DNA of 64,000 bases from Pelosinus sp. IPA-1 (lineage in GTDB: Bacteria; Bacillota; Negativicutes; DSM-13327): assembly GCF_030269905.1 (NCBI RefSeq), contig NZ_BSVC01000003.1, forward strand, positions 429,356 to 493,355. The letters are read 5' to 3'. This document shows positions 16,193-25,011 of the stretch, in pieces (position 1 is the stretch's first letter; the number at the start of each line of letters is the position of its first letter). The notes beneath the pieces were generated by a model. It did no database searches and was not told where the DNA came from. It saw only the letters and a list, made by a program, of their open reading frames with translations. The position numbers were made by a program, and so were the translations under genes.

Positions 16193-17392
16193 ATGAATAA
16201 ATTAAGCAGTCGAAATGCACCTATGATGATTTTAATTGTGAACATGTTTATTGTTCAACTTGGTGTTGGCCTGATTATTCCTGTGTTACCAAAATTCATG
16301 CAAGATTTTGGGGTGGGTGGTGCTACCCTTGGTTATTTAGTATCCGCTATGGGGCTCAGCCAATTATGTTTTTCGCCAATTGCAGGTGAATGGTGTGATC
16401 GATATGGGCGAAAAATTATTCTTGTTCTTGGTATTGGTATGTTTAGTGTGTCACAATATATTTTCGGTTTTGCAAATGACCTCTGGATGCTCTATATTTC
16501 TCGATTAATAGGAGGCATAGGAATTGCCTTTACAACTCCAGCTATCACGGCTTATGTGGCCGATATTACTACGGAGGAGAATCGTGGTAAAGGTCTTGGG
16601 TGGATGGGGGCCGCCATGTCCTTCGGCATTGTTATCGGACCTGGAATTGGCGGATTTCTAGCAGATTATGATATACATCTTCCTTTTTACGTAGCAGCTG
16701 CTGCATCTGCCTTCTCTATGGGGGCAGCGATTTTTGTACTGCCAGAAACCTTATCCAGAGAAAAACAAATAGATGCTAGAAGATCGCAGAAAAAACGGGA
16801 GAATATTTTCACGCAAATTGCGTTGTCCTTTAAAGCTCCCTATTTGTATCTTTTGGTACTCATTTTTATTTTGACCTTTGGATTAGTGAATGTTGAGGTA
16901 GTCTTTGGCTTATATGTAGATGCTAAATATGGATTTACGCCTAAAGATATAGCAATTTTGCTTACGGTAGGTGCGCTGATGGGCGTTTTGATGCAAGGTA
17001 TATTAATTGATTGGTTGTTGCGTCAATTTGGCGAAAGACAGGTCATTAATGTAAGTCTGCTCTTATCTGCTTTATTTCTAGTACTGATGTTATTGACAGG
17101 AAATTTTTACTACATATTGCTTGTTACAACTCTTTTTATTTCTGTTACCTCTATCTTGCGTCCAGCAATTAATACGTTATTATCAAAAATGGCGGGGCAA
17201 GAACAAGGATTTGTTGCTGGTATGAGTAATGCCTATACGAGTTTAGGCATTATTATCGGACCAGCAACGGCAGGTATTTTATTTGATATACATATCGATC
17301 TTCCTTATATGTTCGGGGCAGTGTTGATACTAATTAGCTTGGCTATACCTATTATCGCCATCAGGGAAAAGGGCGTTACTTTAACGGAATAA
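16193..17392 (+). CDS. MFS transporter, DHA-type drug or siderophore exporter
   Basis: A 399-residue protein with 12 predicted membrane helices and the drug:H+ antiporter signatures: GLIIPVLP in helix 1, GEWCDRYGRKIIL (motif A) after helix 2, and GPGIGGFLAD (motif C) in helix 5. It is divergent from the TonB receptor operon and has a Fur-like box on its promoter. This suggests export of a metallophore or an iron-responsive efflux role rather than a housekeeping drug pump; that is inference. The ATG at 16193 has only a weak upstream purine stretch. A perfect terminator follows. Confidence 0.85.
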   Translation: MNKLSSRNAPMMILIVNMFIVQLGVGLIIPVLPKFMQDFGVGGATLGYLVSAMGLSQLCFSPIAGEWCDRYGRKIILVLGIGMFSVSQYIFGFANDLWMLYISRLIGGIGIAFTTPAITAYVADITTEENRGKGLGWMGAAMSFGIVIGPGIGGFLADYDIHLPFYVAAAASAFSMGAAIFVLPETLSREKQIDARRSQKKRENIFTQIALSFKAPYLYLLVLIFILTFGLVNVEVVFGLYVDAKYGFTPKDIAILLTVGALMGVLMQGILIDWLLRQFGERQVINVSLLLSALFLVLMLLTGNFYYILLVTTLFISVTSILRPAINTLLSKMAGQEQGFVAGMSNAYTSLGIIIGPATAGILFDIHIDLPYMFGAVLILISLAIPIIAIREKGVTLTE

Positions 17393-17432
17393 AGGAACTT
17401 TGGTTCAAAAGATGGGTACACCTACTGAATAG

Positions 17433-17475
17433 AATAAACTCCAGAAAAGTTTGCAGTACTTTTCTGGAGTTTATT
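17433..17475 (+). terminator. Terminator of the MFS gene
   Basis: AATAAACTCCAGAAAAGT and its exact complement form an 18-base stem with a 7-base loop; A/T-rich flanks make it work in both directions. Confidence 0.88.
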
Positions 17476-17682
17476 TACGGAATCAGAAAGTATAAGTTTT
17501 TTGGGGTAAAACCATTGAACCACAAAGACGCAATGCTGCGGCGCAGCACACAAAAGAGTACGTTAAACACAAGAGACATTTTTATTCTACCCCTCTGTGT
17601 TCTCCTTGTCCGCGTAAGCGGCTTTGTGTCTTTGTGTTTCAAAACGTCTATCTTTTAAAAGGACGCGTAGCGTTTTTCTTAT
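17475..17682. repeat. Composite intergenic repeat
   Basis: It starts with ACGGAATCAGAAAGTATAAG (also at 23014). It continues with TTGAACCACAAAGACGC plus a GCTGCGGCGCAGC palindrome and the mirrored GGCTTTGTGTCTTTGTG. It ends with AAAAGGACGCGTAGCG then TTTTTCTTATG. The layout is the same as at 7741-7889. No coding frame. Confidence 0.75.
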
Positions 17683-17717
17683 GATGAAAATCATAATGAT
17701 TTCTCTATAATCTAATT

Positions 17718-18470
17718 TTAAAATATTTCCAACCCAACAGGACAATGATCACTGCCCATGATTTCACAATGAATTGTAGCGGCCTTCATAGAATCCCTTA
17801 ACCGATCAGAAAGAAGGAAATAATCAATACGCCAACCAATATTACGGTCCCTTGCTTTCATCATGTAGGACCACCAAGTATAAGCATCCTTCTCATCTGG
17901 ATGTAAGTATCTAAAGCTGTCTGTAAATCCAGCTTGTAAAAGAGTTGTCATTTTGCCTCTTTCTTCATCGGTAAAGCCCGCATTGCGTCGATTGGATTTT
18001 GGGTTTTTGATATCGATTTCTTCGTGAGCAACATTAAGGTCACCGCAGATAATCACTGGTTTCTTCTTGTCTAGCTCTTTAAGATAGGTTCGAAAGTCAT
18101 CTTCCCATCTCATACGATAATCTAGACGCAGAAGCTCACGTTTTGAATTTGGTGTATAAACATTTACGAGAAAAAAATCTTCAAATTCTACTGTGATGAT
18201 ACGGCCTTCTTGGTCATGTTCTTCTAGATTCATGCCATAGGTTACTGACAGAGGTTTAATACGTGTGAACACAGCTGTACCAGAGTAACCTTTTTTAATG
18301 GCACTATTCCAGTACTTTTCAAAGCCAGGGAGATCCAATTGGGCTTGATCGGGCTGCATCTTTGTTTCCTGTAAACAAAAAATATCAGCGTTTATATTAT
18401 TAAAGAAATCTTCAAAGCCCTTACCAAGGCATGCTCTAAGTCCATTTACATTCCATGATACTAATTTCAT
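17718..18470 (-). CDS. exoA: Exodeoxyribonuclease III (AP endonuclease)
   Basis: A 250-residue DNA repair nuclease of the Xth/ExoA family; it cleaves at abasic sites and degrades 3' ends. Metal and catalytic motifs are all visible: SWNVNGLRA (Asn7), LQETKM (metal Glu near residue 34), the Tyr in NVYTPNS, GDLNVAHEEID (Asp and Asn), WRIDYFLLS and the C-terminal GSDHCPVGLEI (catalytic Asp-His). The start is the ATG at 18470 with GAGGA 6 bases upstream; an in-frame TTG lies two codons earlier. It is a single-gene unit. Confidence 0.95.
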   Translation of the reverse strand: MKLVSWNVNGLRACLGKGFEDFFNNINADIFCLQETKMQPDQAQLDLPGFEKYWNSAIKKGYSGTAVFTRIKPLSVTYGMNLEEHDQEGRIITVEFEDFFLVNVYTPNSKRELLRLDYRMRWEDDFRTYLKELDKKKPVIICGDLNVAHEEIDIKNPKSNRRNAGFTDEERGKMTTLLQAGFTDSFRYLHPDEKDAYTWWSYMMKARDRNIGWRIDYFLLSDRLRDSMKAATIHCEIMGSDHCPVGLEIF

Positions 18471-18592
18471 ATACAATCCTCATTTCTATATGCTGTGATA
18501 CAACTAAGATGATGCCTCTCAGTTAATTGACATTAGTAGATACTATTTACTATAAATAAGAAAATACCTCTTTTTTGCTAAAAATTGCGACA

Positions 18593-18626
18593 GAAAAACC
18601 CAAACCATAGATGGTTTGGGTTTTTC
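18593..18626 (-). terminator. Terminator of the small membrane protein gene
   Basis: GAAAAACCCAAACCAT and ATGGTTTGGGTTTTTC form a perfect 16-base stem with a 2-base loop. It lies 45 bases downstream of the 29-residue gene on the minus strand and is also usable from the plus strand. Confidence 0.85.
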
Positions 18627-18671
18627 ATATGCCTCATAGTCGTACGCTATTTTCCTTGCCGTATTATCAGA

Positions 18672-18761
18672 TTAAATAAGATGGGTCATATGAACTAAGT
18701 TTAACACAAATAAGCTAGCTGCGATAAAAACGAAAGCAAATGCTCCAAGTTTCAGAACCAT
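18672..18761 (-). CDS. 29-residue single-pass membrane protein
   Basis: A short gene read on the minus strand: ATG GTT CTG AAA... to TAA, 30 codons. The product begins MVLKLGAFAF, continues with a hydrophobic stretch VFIAASLFVLNLV and ends HMTHLI, so it forms one membrane helix with a short polar tail containing two His. AAAGGAAGG lies 9 bases before the ATG and a perfect terminator follows the stop. This makes a complete small transcription unit, isolated from other genes. I do not recognise the family; small subunits or regulators of membrane complexes often look like this. Confidence 0.65.
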   Translation of the reverse strand: MVLKLGAFAFVFIAASLFVLNLVHMTHLI

Positions 18762-18826
18762 AATATCAATCCTTCCTTTACAGTTTTATTTGTTTGTCGA
18801 TTCATTAATGTAAAATATAGATATAA

Positions 18827-18985
18827 AAAGATAACGGGGAAGATGCGTTAGACAATTCACATATATATAAGGCAATTCCTAGTTTAGCTGTTTCCACAAA
18901 ATTTATCAAATCCTTGCAAGAACACTCTGATAACATTAAGGCGCATTTAGTTCAAATAGATAAGATTTGCTGTTATTTTCTTTAA
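18827..18985 (+). pseudogene. Possible gene remnant
   Basis: A 53-codon stop-free stretch ends in TAA and has protein-like composition (IYKAIPSLAVSTKFIKSLQE, then HSDNIKAHLVQIDK). It has no start codon in frame and no ribosome binding site. It may be the C-terminal remnant of a decayed gene, but chance is not excluded in this AT-rich stretch. Confidence 0.25.
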
Positions 18986-19221
18986 AATTGAAAAAATTCA
19001 TAAAATTTCAGTATATCATAATAAATTCTAACAATAAAGTATTTTTGATAGAAAATTCATTAAATTCAGAATAAATTAACATGTAATTTTAATTCCAAAT
19101 GATTATAGTAATAGAAAAAAGGGCATGGGTCACTGGAATCGCAATCTTCTTTGTGATATAGTTTAAAAAATAGGCAGCTCATTATTAAAATTTGCATAAA
19201 ATTGGTTGGGAGACGTTATTA

Positions 19222-20403
19222 TTGAATTGGCGTAGAAATCTGTGGGTTTTATCAATAGCAGTTATGTTATCGGGGTCAAGTTATACAATGGTGATTCCGT
19301 TTTTGCCTCTATATCTTTTGGATATTGGGGTAAGTCAAAATGAAGTGAATATGTGGTCTGGGGTTATATTTTCTGTTTCTTTTTTAGTTGCTGGATTAAT
19401 GGCACCTTATTGGGGGCGATGTGCAGATAAGACAGGCAAAAGGCGTATGATCATGCGGGCAGGTTTTAGTCTGGCAGTGGTATATTTCTTAGGCGCATTC
19501 GTTAGAAATCCAATCGATTTATTAATTGTTAGAATTCTGCAAGGTTTTGCTAATGGTTTTGTTCCCGCATCTATGGCGATTGTTGCTTCATCAACGCCAA
19601 AGGATAAAATGGGCTTTAGTTTAGGTTTTATGCAAACTGCATTGTTAATTGGCGGGATTTTGGGCCCGCTGGCAGGTGGCGGGTTATCCCATCTTTTTGG
19701 TATGCGTTTATCCTTTGTTATAGCAGCAGGGATTATCTTTTTGGGTACAATTGGTGTAGGGATGTTGGTAAAAGAACCAGAAAATAATAATCCGCCAAGT
19801 GAGGGGAGTATTACTGACGATCTAAAACGGGCGTTTCATAATCGTAAATTAGTAGAAATGTTACTACTATTGTTTAGTGTACAGATGGTTAGTATGATGC
19901 TTCAGCCTTTGATATCTCTCTATGTAGCAGAGCTTCAAGGGAATATGGAAGGAGTCGCACTAACGGCAGGTATTGTTTATAGTTTAGCAGGGATTGCCGG
20001 TGCTATAGCCGCCCCAACATGGGGAAAGGTTGGTCAGCGAAAGGGATTTTTGAATATATTGGTGTTTGCTTTTGTTGGTGCTGGTGTATTTAATATGGGG
20101 CAATTTTTTGCTGGCAGTATTTATAGTTTTAGTATTTTACAATTTGTTTTTGGCCTATTTATAGTTGGTGTGTATCCTGCCATCAATACCATTGCCGTTA
20201 ATTCTACCGATAAGGCCTTTCAAGGACGTATTTTTGGACTTACCACAACGGCAAATCAAATGGGTTCTATGGTTGGACCTATATTGGGTGGATTTATTAG
20301 CTCTTGGTTTGGAATTAAGCCTGTTTTTCTTTTTACGGGTAGCGTATTGATTTTACTTGGTTTACTTGTCCTATTCAAACTCTCAAGAAAAAAGATGGCT
20401 TAG
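19222..20403 (+). CDS. MFS transporter (MdtG-like)
   Basis: A major facilitator of about 393 residues with 12 helices. The N terminus NWRRNLWVLSIAVMLSGSSYTMVIPFLPLY (short cytoplasmic basic start then helix 1), motif A in APYWGRCADKTGKRRMI, and LGPLAGGGLSHLFG (motif C) place it with the MdtG-type efflux proteins. I start at the TTG at 19222, which has GGGAG 9 bases upstream and gives the family-typical N terminus. The longest frame adds ten residues without a ribosome binding site. The substrate is unknown. A terminator follows, so it is separate from the MocR gene. Confidence 0.87.
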   Translation: MNWRRNLWVLSIAVMLSGSSYTMVIPFLPLYLLDIGVSQNEVNMWSGVIFSVSFLVAGLMAPYWGRCADKTGKRRMIMRAGFSLAVVYFLGAFVRNPIDLLIVRILQGFANGFVPASMAIVASSTPKDKMGFSLGFMQTALLIGGILGPLAGGGLSHLFGMRLSFVIAAGIIFLGTIGVGMLVKEPENNNPPSEGSITDDLKRAFHNRKLVEMLLLLFSVQMVSMMLQPLISLYVAELQGNMEGVALTAGIVYSLAGIAGAIAAPTWGKVGQRKGFLNILVFAFVGAGVFNMGQFFAGSIYSFSILQFVFGLFIVGVYPAINTIAVNSTDKAFQGRIFGLTTTANQMGSMVGPILGGFISSWFGIKPVFLFTGSVLILLGLLVLFKLSRKKMA

Positions 20404-20419
20404 TATTGCAGTAAAAAAA

Positions 20420-20456
20420 CTGCAACGTTAGTTTAGAAACGTTGCAGAATTTTTAT
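20420..20456 (+). terminator. Terminator of the MdtG-like gene
   Basis: CTGCAACGTT and AACGTTGCAG stem, 8-base loop, then AATTTTTATT. Confidence 0.82.
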
Positions 20457-20504
20457 TATCTATGGAGAGGGTTATTTTGATAATAGGCATGACTTGGAGG
20501 AATT

Positions 20505-21911
20505 ATGAATTTAATTATACTTAATGCAAATAGCAAAACCCCTTTATATTTACAACTTTATACACATTTTAAGGCGGCAATTGAAAGCAATCGTCTAAAG
20601 GAAGGGGAAAAAATGCCGTCCATACGAGGGCTAGCAAAAGATCTCTCGATTAGCAAAATAACGGTTGAAAAAGCATACCAACAGCTTATGAGTGAAGGTT
20701 ATATTGAGAATTATGATCGTTCTAGATATACTGTGAAGAAATTTGAAGGAATTGTTTTGAAAACACCGACTCCCTCCATCCTAAGTCAGGATAATCAGCT
20801 AGATATAGAGCACAATAAGATTTGTTATGATTTTGCAAGTGGCGATATGGATAAAGAGGGGTTTAATTTTGCTTTATGGAAAGGATATATTAATAAAGCC
20901 TTTTTACAGAAGGAGCGTCTTTTTGGCTATGGGGATATAAAAGGCGAAGACGAATTGCGCAGAGAAATAGCAAAATATATCCAAAAATCACGGGGCGTAC
21001 AGGCTCACAAAGAACAAATTATCATCGGCGCAGGTGTACAAAGTCTCTTGAGTGTGCTTTGTAGCATTTTGCAACTAGAACATTCAAGTATCGCTTTTGA
21101 AGAACCAGGATTTAAAAATGGCAGACGGATTTTTGCGGATCATTCCTTTCAAATTTCCCCAATACCCATGCAAAAAGATGGTATTGATATGGAACAGCTA
21201 GTTAGTAGCGGTGAAAAACTTGTTTATGTAAGTCCATCTCACCAATTTCCTACTGGCTATATTATGCCCATAGCGAAAAGAAGCCAGTTGTTAAATTGGG
21301 CGGAAGAAAAAAAGGGTATAATTATTGAAGATGACTATGATAGTGAGTTTCGCTATTTTGGTCGTCCAATACCTGCCTTAAAGGGGCTTGATCAAAGAGG
21401 CAAGGTTGTGTATTTAGGGTCGTTGTCAAAGATAGTTCCACCTTCTATACGCATTAGTTATATGGTATTACCTGAAGAGTTTTTAGGAATTTATCAAAAA
21501 AAAGCATCTTTATACAACCAGACCGCTTCTACAATTGAACAGCTGGCCCTTGCTCACTATATGGCAGATGGTCATTTGGAAAGGCAAATACGGCGCCTTC
21601 GTAAACTATATCATGAAAAAAGAAGATTGTTTTTGGCTGAAATTAAAGCAATTTTAGGTGATAAGGTAGAGGTAAATGAGAACGAGTCTGGTCTTCACAT
21701 CCTACTTAGTTTGAAATCTGAATTGCCGGCGGAAAAATTAGCAGAACAAGCACTTGAAAAAGGCTGTCGTGTAGCTCCTGTCCAGGATTATTATTTGGAA
21801 CGCTCACCAGAAAAATTACCGCAAGTAGTATTATACTTTTCTAAAATCCCGGCAGAAGAGATGAAAAATGGAATAAATTTATTAAGAGATGCATGGTTTT
21901 CAGCGCAGTAA
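20505..21911 (+). CDS. MocR/PdxR-type regulator, GntR HTH fused to aminotransferase domain
   Basis: A 468-residue transcription factor. The N-terminal winged helix (residues 1-75; PLYLQLYTHFKAAIESNRLKEGEKMPS, then LAKDLSISKITVEKAYQQLMSEG) is joined by a linker to a fold-type-I PLP domain. That domain has the LGSLSKIVPPSIRISYM lysine region and DDYDSEFRYFGRP. Such proteins sense PLP or amino-compound adducts rather than catalyse transamination. TTGGAGG precedes the ATG. The following 2-hydroxyacid dehydrogenase gene, 85 bases on, is a plausible target. PdxR is not indicated, because no pdxST genes are nearby. Confidence 0.9.
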   Translation: MNLIILNANSKTPLYLQLYTHFKAAIESNRLKEGEKMPSIRGLAKDLSISKITVEKAYQQLMSEGYIENYDRSRYTVKKFEGIVLKTPTPSILSQDNQLDIEHNKICYDFASGDMDKEGFNFALWKGYINKAFLQKERLFGYGDIKGEDELRREIAKYIQKSRGVQAHKEQIIIGAGVQSLLSVLCSILQLEHSSIAFEEPGFKNGRRIFADHSFQISPIPMQKDGIDMEQLVSSGEKLVYVSPSHQFPTGYIMPIAKRSQLLNWAEEKKGIIIEDDYDSEFRYFGRPIPALKGLDQRGKVVYLGSLSKIVPPSIRISYMVLPEEFLGIYQKKASLYNQTASTIEQLALAHYMADGHLERQIRRLRKLYHEKRRLFLAEIKAILGDKVEVNENESGLHILLSLKSELPAEKLAEQALEKGCRVAPVQDYYLERSPEKLPQVVLYFSKIPAEEMKNGINLLRDAWFSAQ

Positions 21912-21996
21912 GTATTGACGGTCTTGATAAGTGTTGACAGTTTTCTAGAGCATAAATATACTTATAGTTATAATATTCCAAAAACAGGGGGTAACC

Positions 21997-22953
21997 ATGA
22001 AGAACACAGTCTTTCTGAATGTAGCAAAATTGGATTTTGATAACAAACTTGATTTTTCTTCATTAGCGAAACTCACTACGGTTACAAAATACGATGCAAG
22101 TAGTAATGAAGAAATTCTAGAACGAGTGAAGGATCAAAATATTGTAATTACGAAGGAGTTGCCCGTAGGAAGGGATTTGATTTCAAAGTTTCCTTCTTCA
22201 GTAAAAGTCATCTGTGAAGCAGGCACTGGCTATAATAATATTGATATTGCAGCCGCCAAGGAAAAAGGGATCATTGTCTTAAACGTTCCTAGTTACAGTA
22301 CAGAAGCTGTTGCTCAGTTGGTAATTACCTTTATATTGAACTTAAGTTCTTCCTTGATTCAGCAGCAGATTATGCTCCAAAAGAAAAATTTTGATAATTT
22401 TACAAAACATTTGCAGTATCCACATTTCGAGCTACAGGGAAAAAACCTTGGAATTGTTGGTGCAGGCGCCATTGGTAGGGAAGTAATGAATATTGCGTTA
22501 GCTTTAGGAATGAATATTCTTGTTTACAATCGCACTCCGAAGCCTTGGGGCAATCCAAAGATACAAAATGTTTCTCTTGAGGAACTTTTAAAACAAAGTG
22601 ATTTCGTTAGCCTTCATTGTCCTCTTACTCCTGACACCAAACATCTTATTAATAAAGATCGATTACAGCTAATGAAGCCTACGTCCTATATTATCAATAC
22701 ATCCCGGGGGGCAATCATCAAAGAAACGGATTTAATTGAAGCGTTAGAACAAAGGAAAATTGCCGGAGCGGCTCTTGATGTACAAGATCCAGAACCACCA
22801 GAATTAGATAATCCCTTATTTTCTATGGATAACGTGATTCTAACACCTCATATAGGGTGGAGACGTTTAGAATCTAGACAGAGATTGCTGGAACTCATGG
22901 CGGATAATGTGGCAGCATTTCTCCAGGAAAAACCAATTAACGTTGTAAATTAA
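21997..22953 (+). CDS. D-2-hydroxyacid dehydrogenase (NAD-dependent)
   Basis: A 318-residue enzyme of the GyaR/hydroxypyruvate reductase type, reducing a 2-keto acid to the D-2-hydroxy acid. The Rossmann motif GIVGAGAIGREV (about residue 150), catalytic Arg in NTSRGA, Glu in DPEPPE and His in LTPHIGWR are in order. The ATG follows CAGGGGGTAACC. It is downstream of the MocR regulator in the same direction. The exact substrate (glycerate/hydroxypyruvate, lactate or other) cannot be set from sequence. Confidence 0.9.
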   Translation: MKNTVFLNVAKLDFDNKLDFSSLAKLTTVTKYDASSNEEILERVKDQNIVITKELPVGRDLISKFPSSVKVICEAGTGYNNIDIAAAKEKGIIVLNVPSYSTEAVAQLVITFILNLSSSLIQQQIMLQKKNFDNFTKHLQYPHFELQGKNLGIVGAGAIGREVMNIALALGMNILVYNRTPKPWGNPKIQNVSLEELLKQSDFVSLHCPLTPDTKHLINKDRLQLMKPTSYIINTSRGAIIKETDLIEALEQRKIAGAALDVQDPEPPELDNPLFSMDNVILTPHIGWRRLESRQRLLELMADNVAAFLQEKPINVVN

Positions 22954-22966
22954 CTAATTATCACCA

Positions 22967-23010
22967 CAGTAATCTTTAGAAGGGTAATACTAACTAAGGA
23001 TTACTGTTTA
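22967..23010 (+). terminator. Terminator after the hydroxyacid dehydrogenase gene
   Basis: CAGTAATCTTTAG and CTAAGGATTACTG pair with one G-T; TTTATTTTA follows. Confidence 0.75.
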
Positions 23011-23012
23011 TT

Positions 23013-23114
23013 TTACGGAATCAGAAAGTATAACACTTCCTTGATTCAAAGTAAGAACGACTAAGGCTTCTGCCTGCGTCTGAGGACTTGGCCTAAGCCA
23101 AGTCTTTTCTTATG
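23013..23114. repeat. Intergenic repeat with GCCAAGTC tail
   Basis: It opens with ACGGAATCAGAAAGTATAA as at 17476. It then carries CTTCTGCCTGCGTC and a hairpin ACTTGGCCTAAGCCAAGT followed by CTTTTCTTATG. The tail matches positions 4-46, and the hairpin resembles the tandem hairpins at 40193-40240. It lies immediately before folA. Confidence 0.7.
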
Positions 23115-23139
23115 AGATTGAATGTTTTTTGGAGGTTGT

Positions 23140-23661
23140 ATGAAAATAATTGTAGCAGTTGATCAAAATTGGGCTATTGGGTACGAGGGAAAATTACTGG
23201 AGATCATCCCAGCAGATATGAAGTACTTTAAAGAAAAAACAATTGGAAAAGTAGTCGTAATGGGAAGAGCTACTTTTGAATCTCTACCTGGTGGTAGACC
23301 CCTTCAGGATCGAATTAATATCGTATTAACAAAAAATCGCGTTACTAATTGCGAGGGAATGATAGTATGTAATTCTCTAACCGCACTGTTTAAGGAAACC
23401 AAGAAGTATAGCTCTGAGGAGATTTTTGTAATAGGAGGAGAATCTATATATGAGCAACTTATAGCATATTGTTCAGAGGCATATGTTACTAGAATTGACA
23501 AAAGCTATGTGGCAAATAAATATTTCCCCAATTTAGATGCTCTTCCAGATTGGAAGTTAGTTGAGGAAAGTAGTTTACAAAATTATAAGGATATAAACTA
23601 TCGATTTACGGTTTATGAAAATAAGGTACAGAAGGATTGGCCTACTTATGCCGTAACATAA
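23140..23661 (+). CDS. folA: Dihydrofolate reductase
   Basis: A 173-residue NADPH-dependent enzyme making tetrahydrofolate. VAVDQNWAIGYEGKLLEIIPADMKYFKEKT (the Trp and active-site Asp of the N-terminal region), VVMGRATFESLPGGRPL and the FVIGGESIYEQ nucleotide-binding stretch match DHFR throughout. I start at the ATG at 23140 with GGAGG 4 bases upstream, six codons inside the longest frame. It stands alone behind a dispersed repeat; thymidylate synthase is not adjacent. Confidence 0.95.
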   Translation: MKIIVAVDQNWAIGYEGKLLEIIPADMKYFKEKTIGKVVVMGRATFESLPGGRPLQDRINIVLTKNRVTNCEGMIVCNSLTALFKETKKYSSEEIFVIGGESIYEQLIAYCSEAYVTRIDKSYVANKYFPNLDALPDWKLVEESSLQNYKDINYRFTVYENKVQKDWPTYAVT

Positions 23662-23762
23662 AAAAGTACACCCTATGGGTTAAATTTCCTCTTTGGTAAT
23701 AACAGAAAATAGCAAAATACTATGTTACAATAAATAGGGAATTAACTTTAATGAGGTGCTAA

Positions 23763-24527
23763 ATGAATAAAAAAATTGTTACACTTGTAGTTGTGCTAAC
23801 GCTGTTCACGACAAACGTTTTCGCGGCTTCTGCTCTTGAAAAAGAAATTAAGAAAGACTTCCAAGGGTTCAGTGGGAGAGTTGGAGTTTTTGCCAAGAAT
23901 TTGAATACTGGAAATACGATTGAGTTTAGTCAAGATGACATTTTTCCTACGGCTTCGACTAGCAAATTAGTTGTTGCTTTAGCAACGTATAAATATCTTT
24001 ATCCTAAAGCAGATGCAGATAAGGCCAGTACATACGACCGAGATATTGAATTAATGATGACGATTAGTGATAATGGGTCTTTCTATGAGTTATTAGATGA
24101 GATTAAAACAAATAAAGCAGATGCTTTAAGTAAAGTAACAAAAGATCTTCGTCTTCGTCAGACACAAATACATAGCGAAGCTGCCTTTACTAAGTATCAA
24201 TATCATAGTGTGACGACCCCATATGAAATGGCAAAGGTCTTTGAAAACATCTATAGAAACAAATATTTACCAAGGGATAAGAGTGAAGTATTAAAGGGTG
24301 AACTAGCAAACACTATCTTCCATGAGGAGATTCCTCGTTATATGCTGACGAAAGTCTTCCACAAGGTAGGAGAATTAGACGATGTTCTTTGTGACGTTGG
24401 CGTAATAGAAGATGGACATGATCCCATATTAATTAGTTTCTATACTGTTACAGCAGATCATGAGTATTCTAGTAATTTCATTGCGGCCGAATCAGCAAAG
24501 CTCTATAATGCATTACGAAGGAAATAA
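23763..24527 (+). CDS. Class A beta-lactamase-like serine hydrolase, secreted
   Basis: A 254-residue protein with a signal peptide (cleavage near NVFAA-SA) and a PBP/beta-lactamase fold. The SxxK nucleophile motif is STSK (about residue 66), SDN is present as TISDNGS, and the KTG box is represented by KVG in VFHKVGEL. The ExxLN glutamate region of true class A beta-lactamases is not evident, so a peptidase or esterase with cell-wall substrates is as likely as antibiotic hydrolysis. The ATG follows ATGAGGTG. It is followed at 70 bases by the DUF2164 gene. Confidence 0.85.
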   Translation: MNKKIVTLVVVLTLFTTNVFAASALEKEIKKDFQGFSGRVGVFAKNLNTGNTIEFSQDDIFPTASTSKLVVALATYKYLYPKADADKASTYDRDIELMMTISDNGSFYELLDEIKTNKADALSKVTKDLRLRQTQIHSEAAFTKYQYHSVTTPYEMAKVFENIYRNKYLPRDKSEVLKGELANTIFHEEIPRYMLTKVFHKVGELDDVLCDVGVIEDGHDPILISFYTVTADHEYSSNFIAAESAKLYNALRRK

Positions 24528-24596
24528 GTTTACATCGGACCCTTGCAGAGGTATCACGCGGAAATTTATATTTTTAGATAAGGGAGTTAATATAAT

Positions 24597-24821
24597 ATGA
24601 CACCATTTAATTTGTCAAAAGAATTAAGGAAGCAAGCCCTTGATGAAATTAAGAAATATTTCTTGGAAAAGCGAGAAGAAGAGATTGGACAGCTAGCCGC
24701 TGAGCTATTACTCGATGTAATGATTGAAAAAGTAGGTGCTGCTATTTATAATCAAGGTATTAGAGATGCGCATACTTTTATGAGCGAAAAGATTGAAGAT
24801 TTATATGGGCTTGAGAAATGA
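24597..24821 (+). CDS. DUF2164 family protein
   Basis: A 74-residue soluble helical protein. It matches the DUF2164 pattern of a helix with LRKQALDEIKKYFLEKREEEIGQLAAELLLDVM cut by a GxAIYNQGIRDA segment. AAGGGAGTT precedes the ATG. The family is uncharacterised and common in Firmicutes and proteobacteria; the spacing to the serine hydrolase suggests co-transcription ending at the terminator that overlaps its stop codon. Confidence 0.85.
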   Translation: MTPFNLSKELRKQALDEIKKYFLEKREEEIGQLAAELLLDVMIEKVGAAIYNQGIRDAHTFMSEKIEDLYGLEK

Positions 24822-24866
24822 AAAAGCTGGACATTGTTGCTAATAACAATGTCCAGCTTTTTTTTC
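24821..24866 (+). terminator. Terminator after the DUF2164 gene
   Basis: AAAAAGCTGGACATTGTT and AACAATGTCCAGCTTTTT, perfect 18-base stem, 6-base loop, T8. Confidence 0.92.
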
Positions 24867-25011
24867 TATCGGGATTATATTAGGTCGAAGTTGAGTGAAA
24901 ATTGTAATTATATCGCTAATTATAGATAAAAACAGAAAAATATGGGAGGTATTTATGGGAATGTGTTGAAGGATATACACATTGTTATTTGTACTTAAAG
25001 GAGGATAGTAA

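Larger units (their letters stand above)
18471..19221. other. Long intergenic stretch with a small gene and a possible remnant
   Basis: Besides the 29-residue gene (18672-18761), its terminator (18593-18626) and a stop-free segment (18827-18985), the 750 bases are AT-rich. I see no other feature that I can support. Confidence 0.5.

Noticed and set aside
17684-17702. Fur-like AATCAT-A-ATGATT palindrome after the repeat at 17475-17682
   Set aside because: It lies between the 3' ends of two convergent genes, where a promoter operator has no target; chance is likely in AT-rich DNA.
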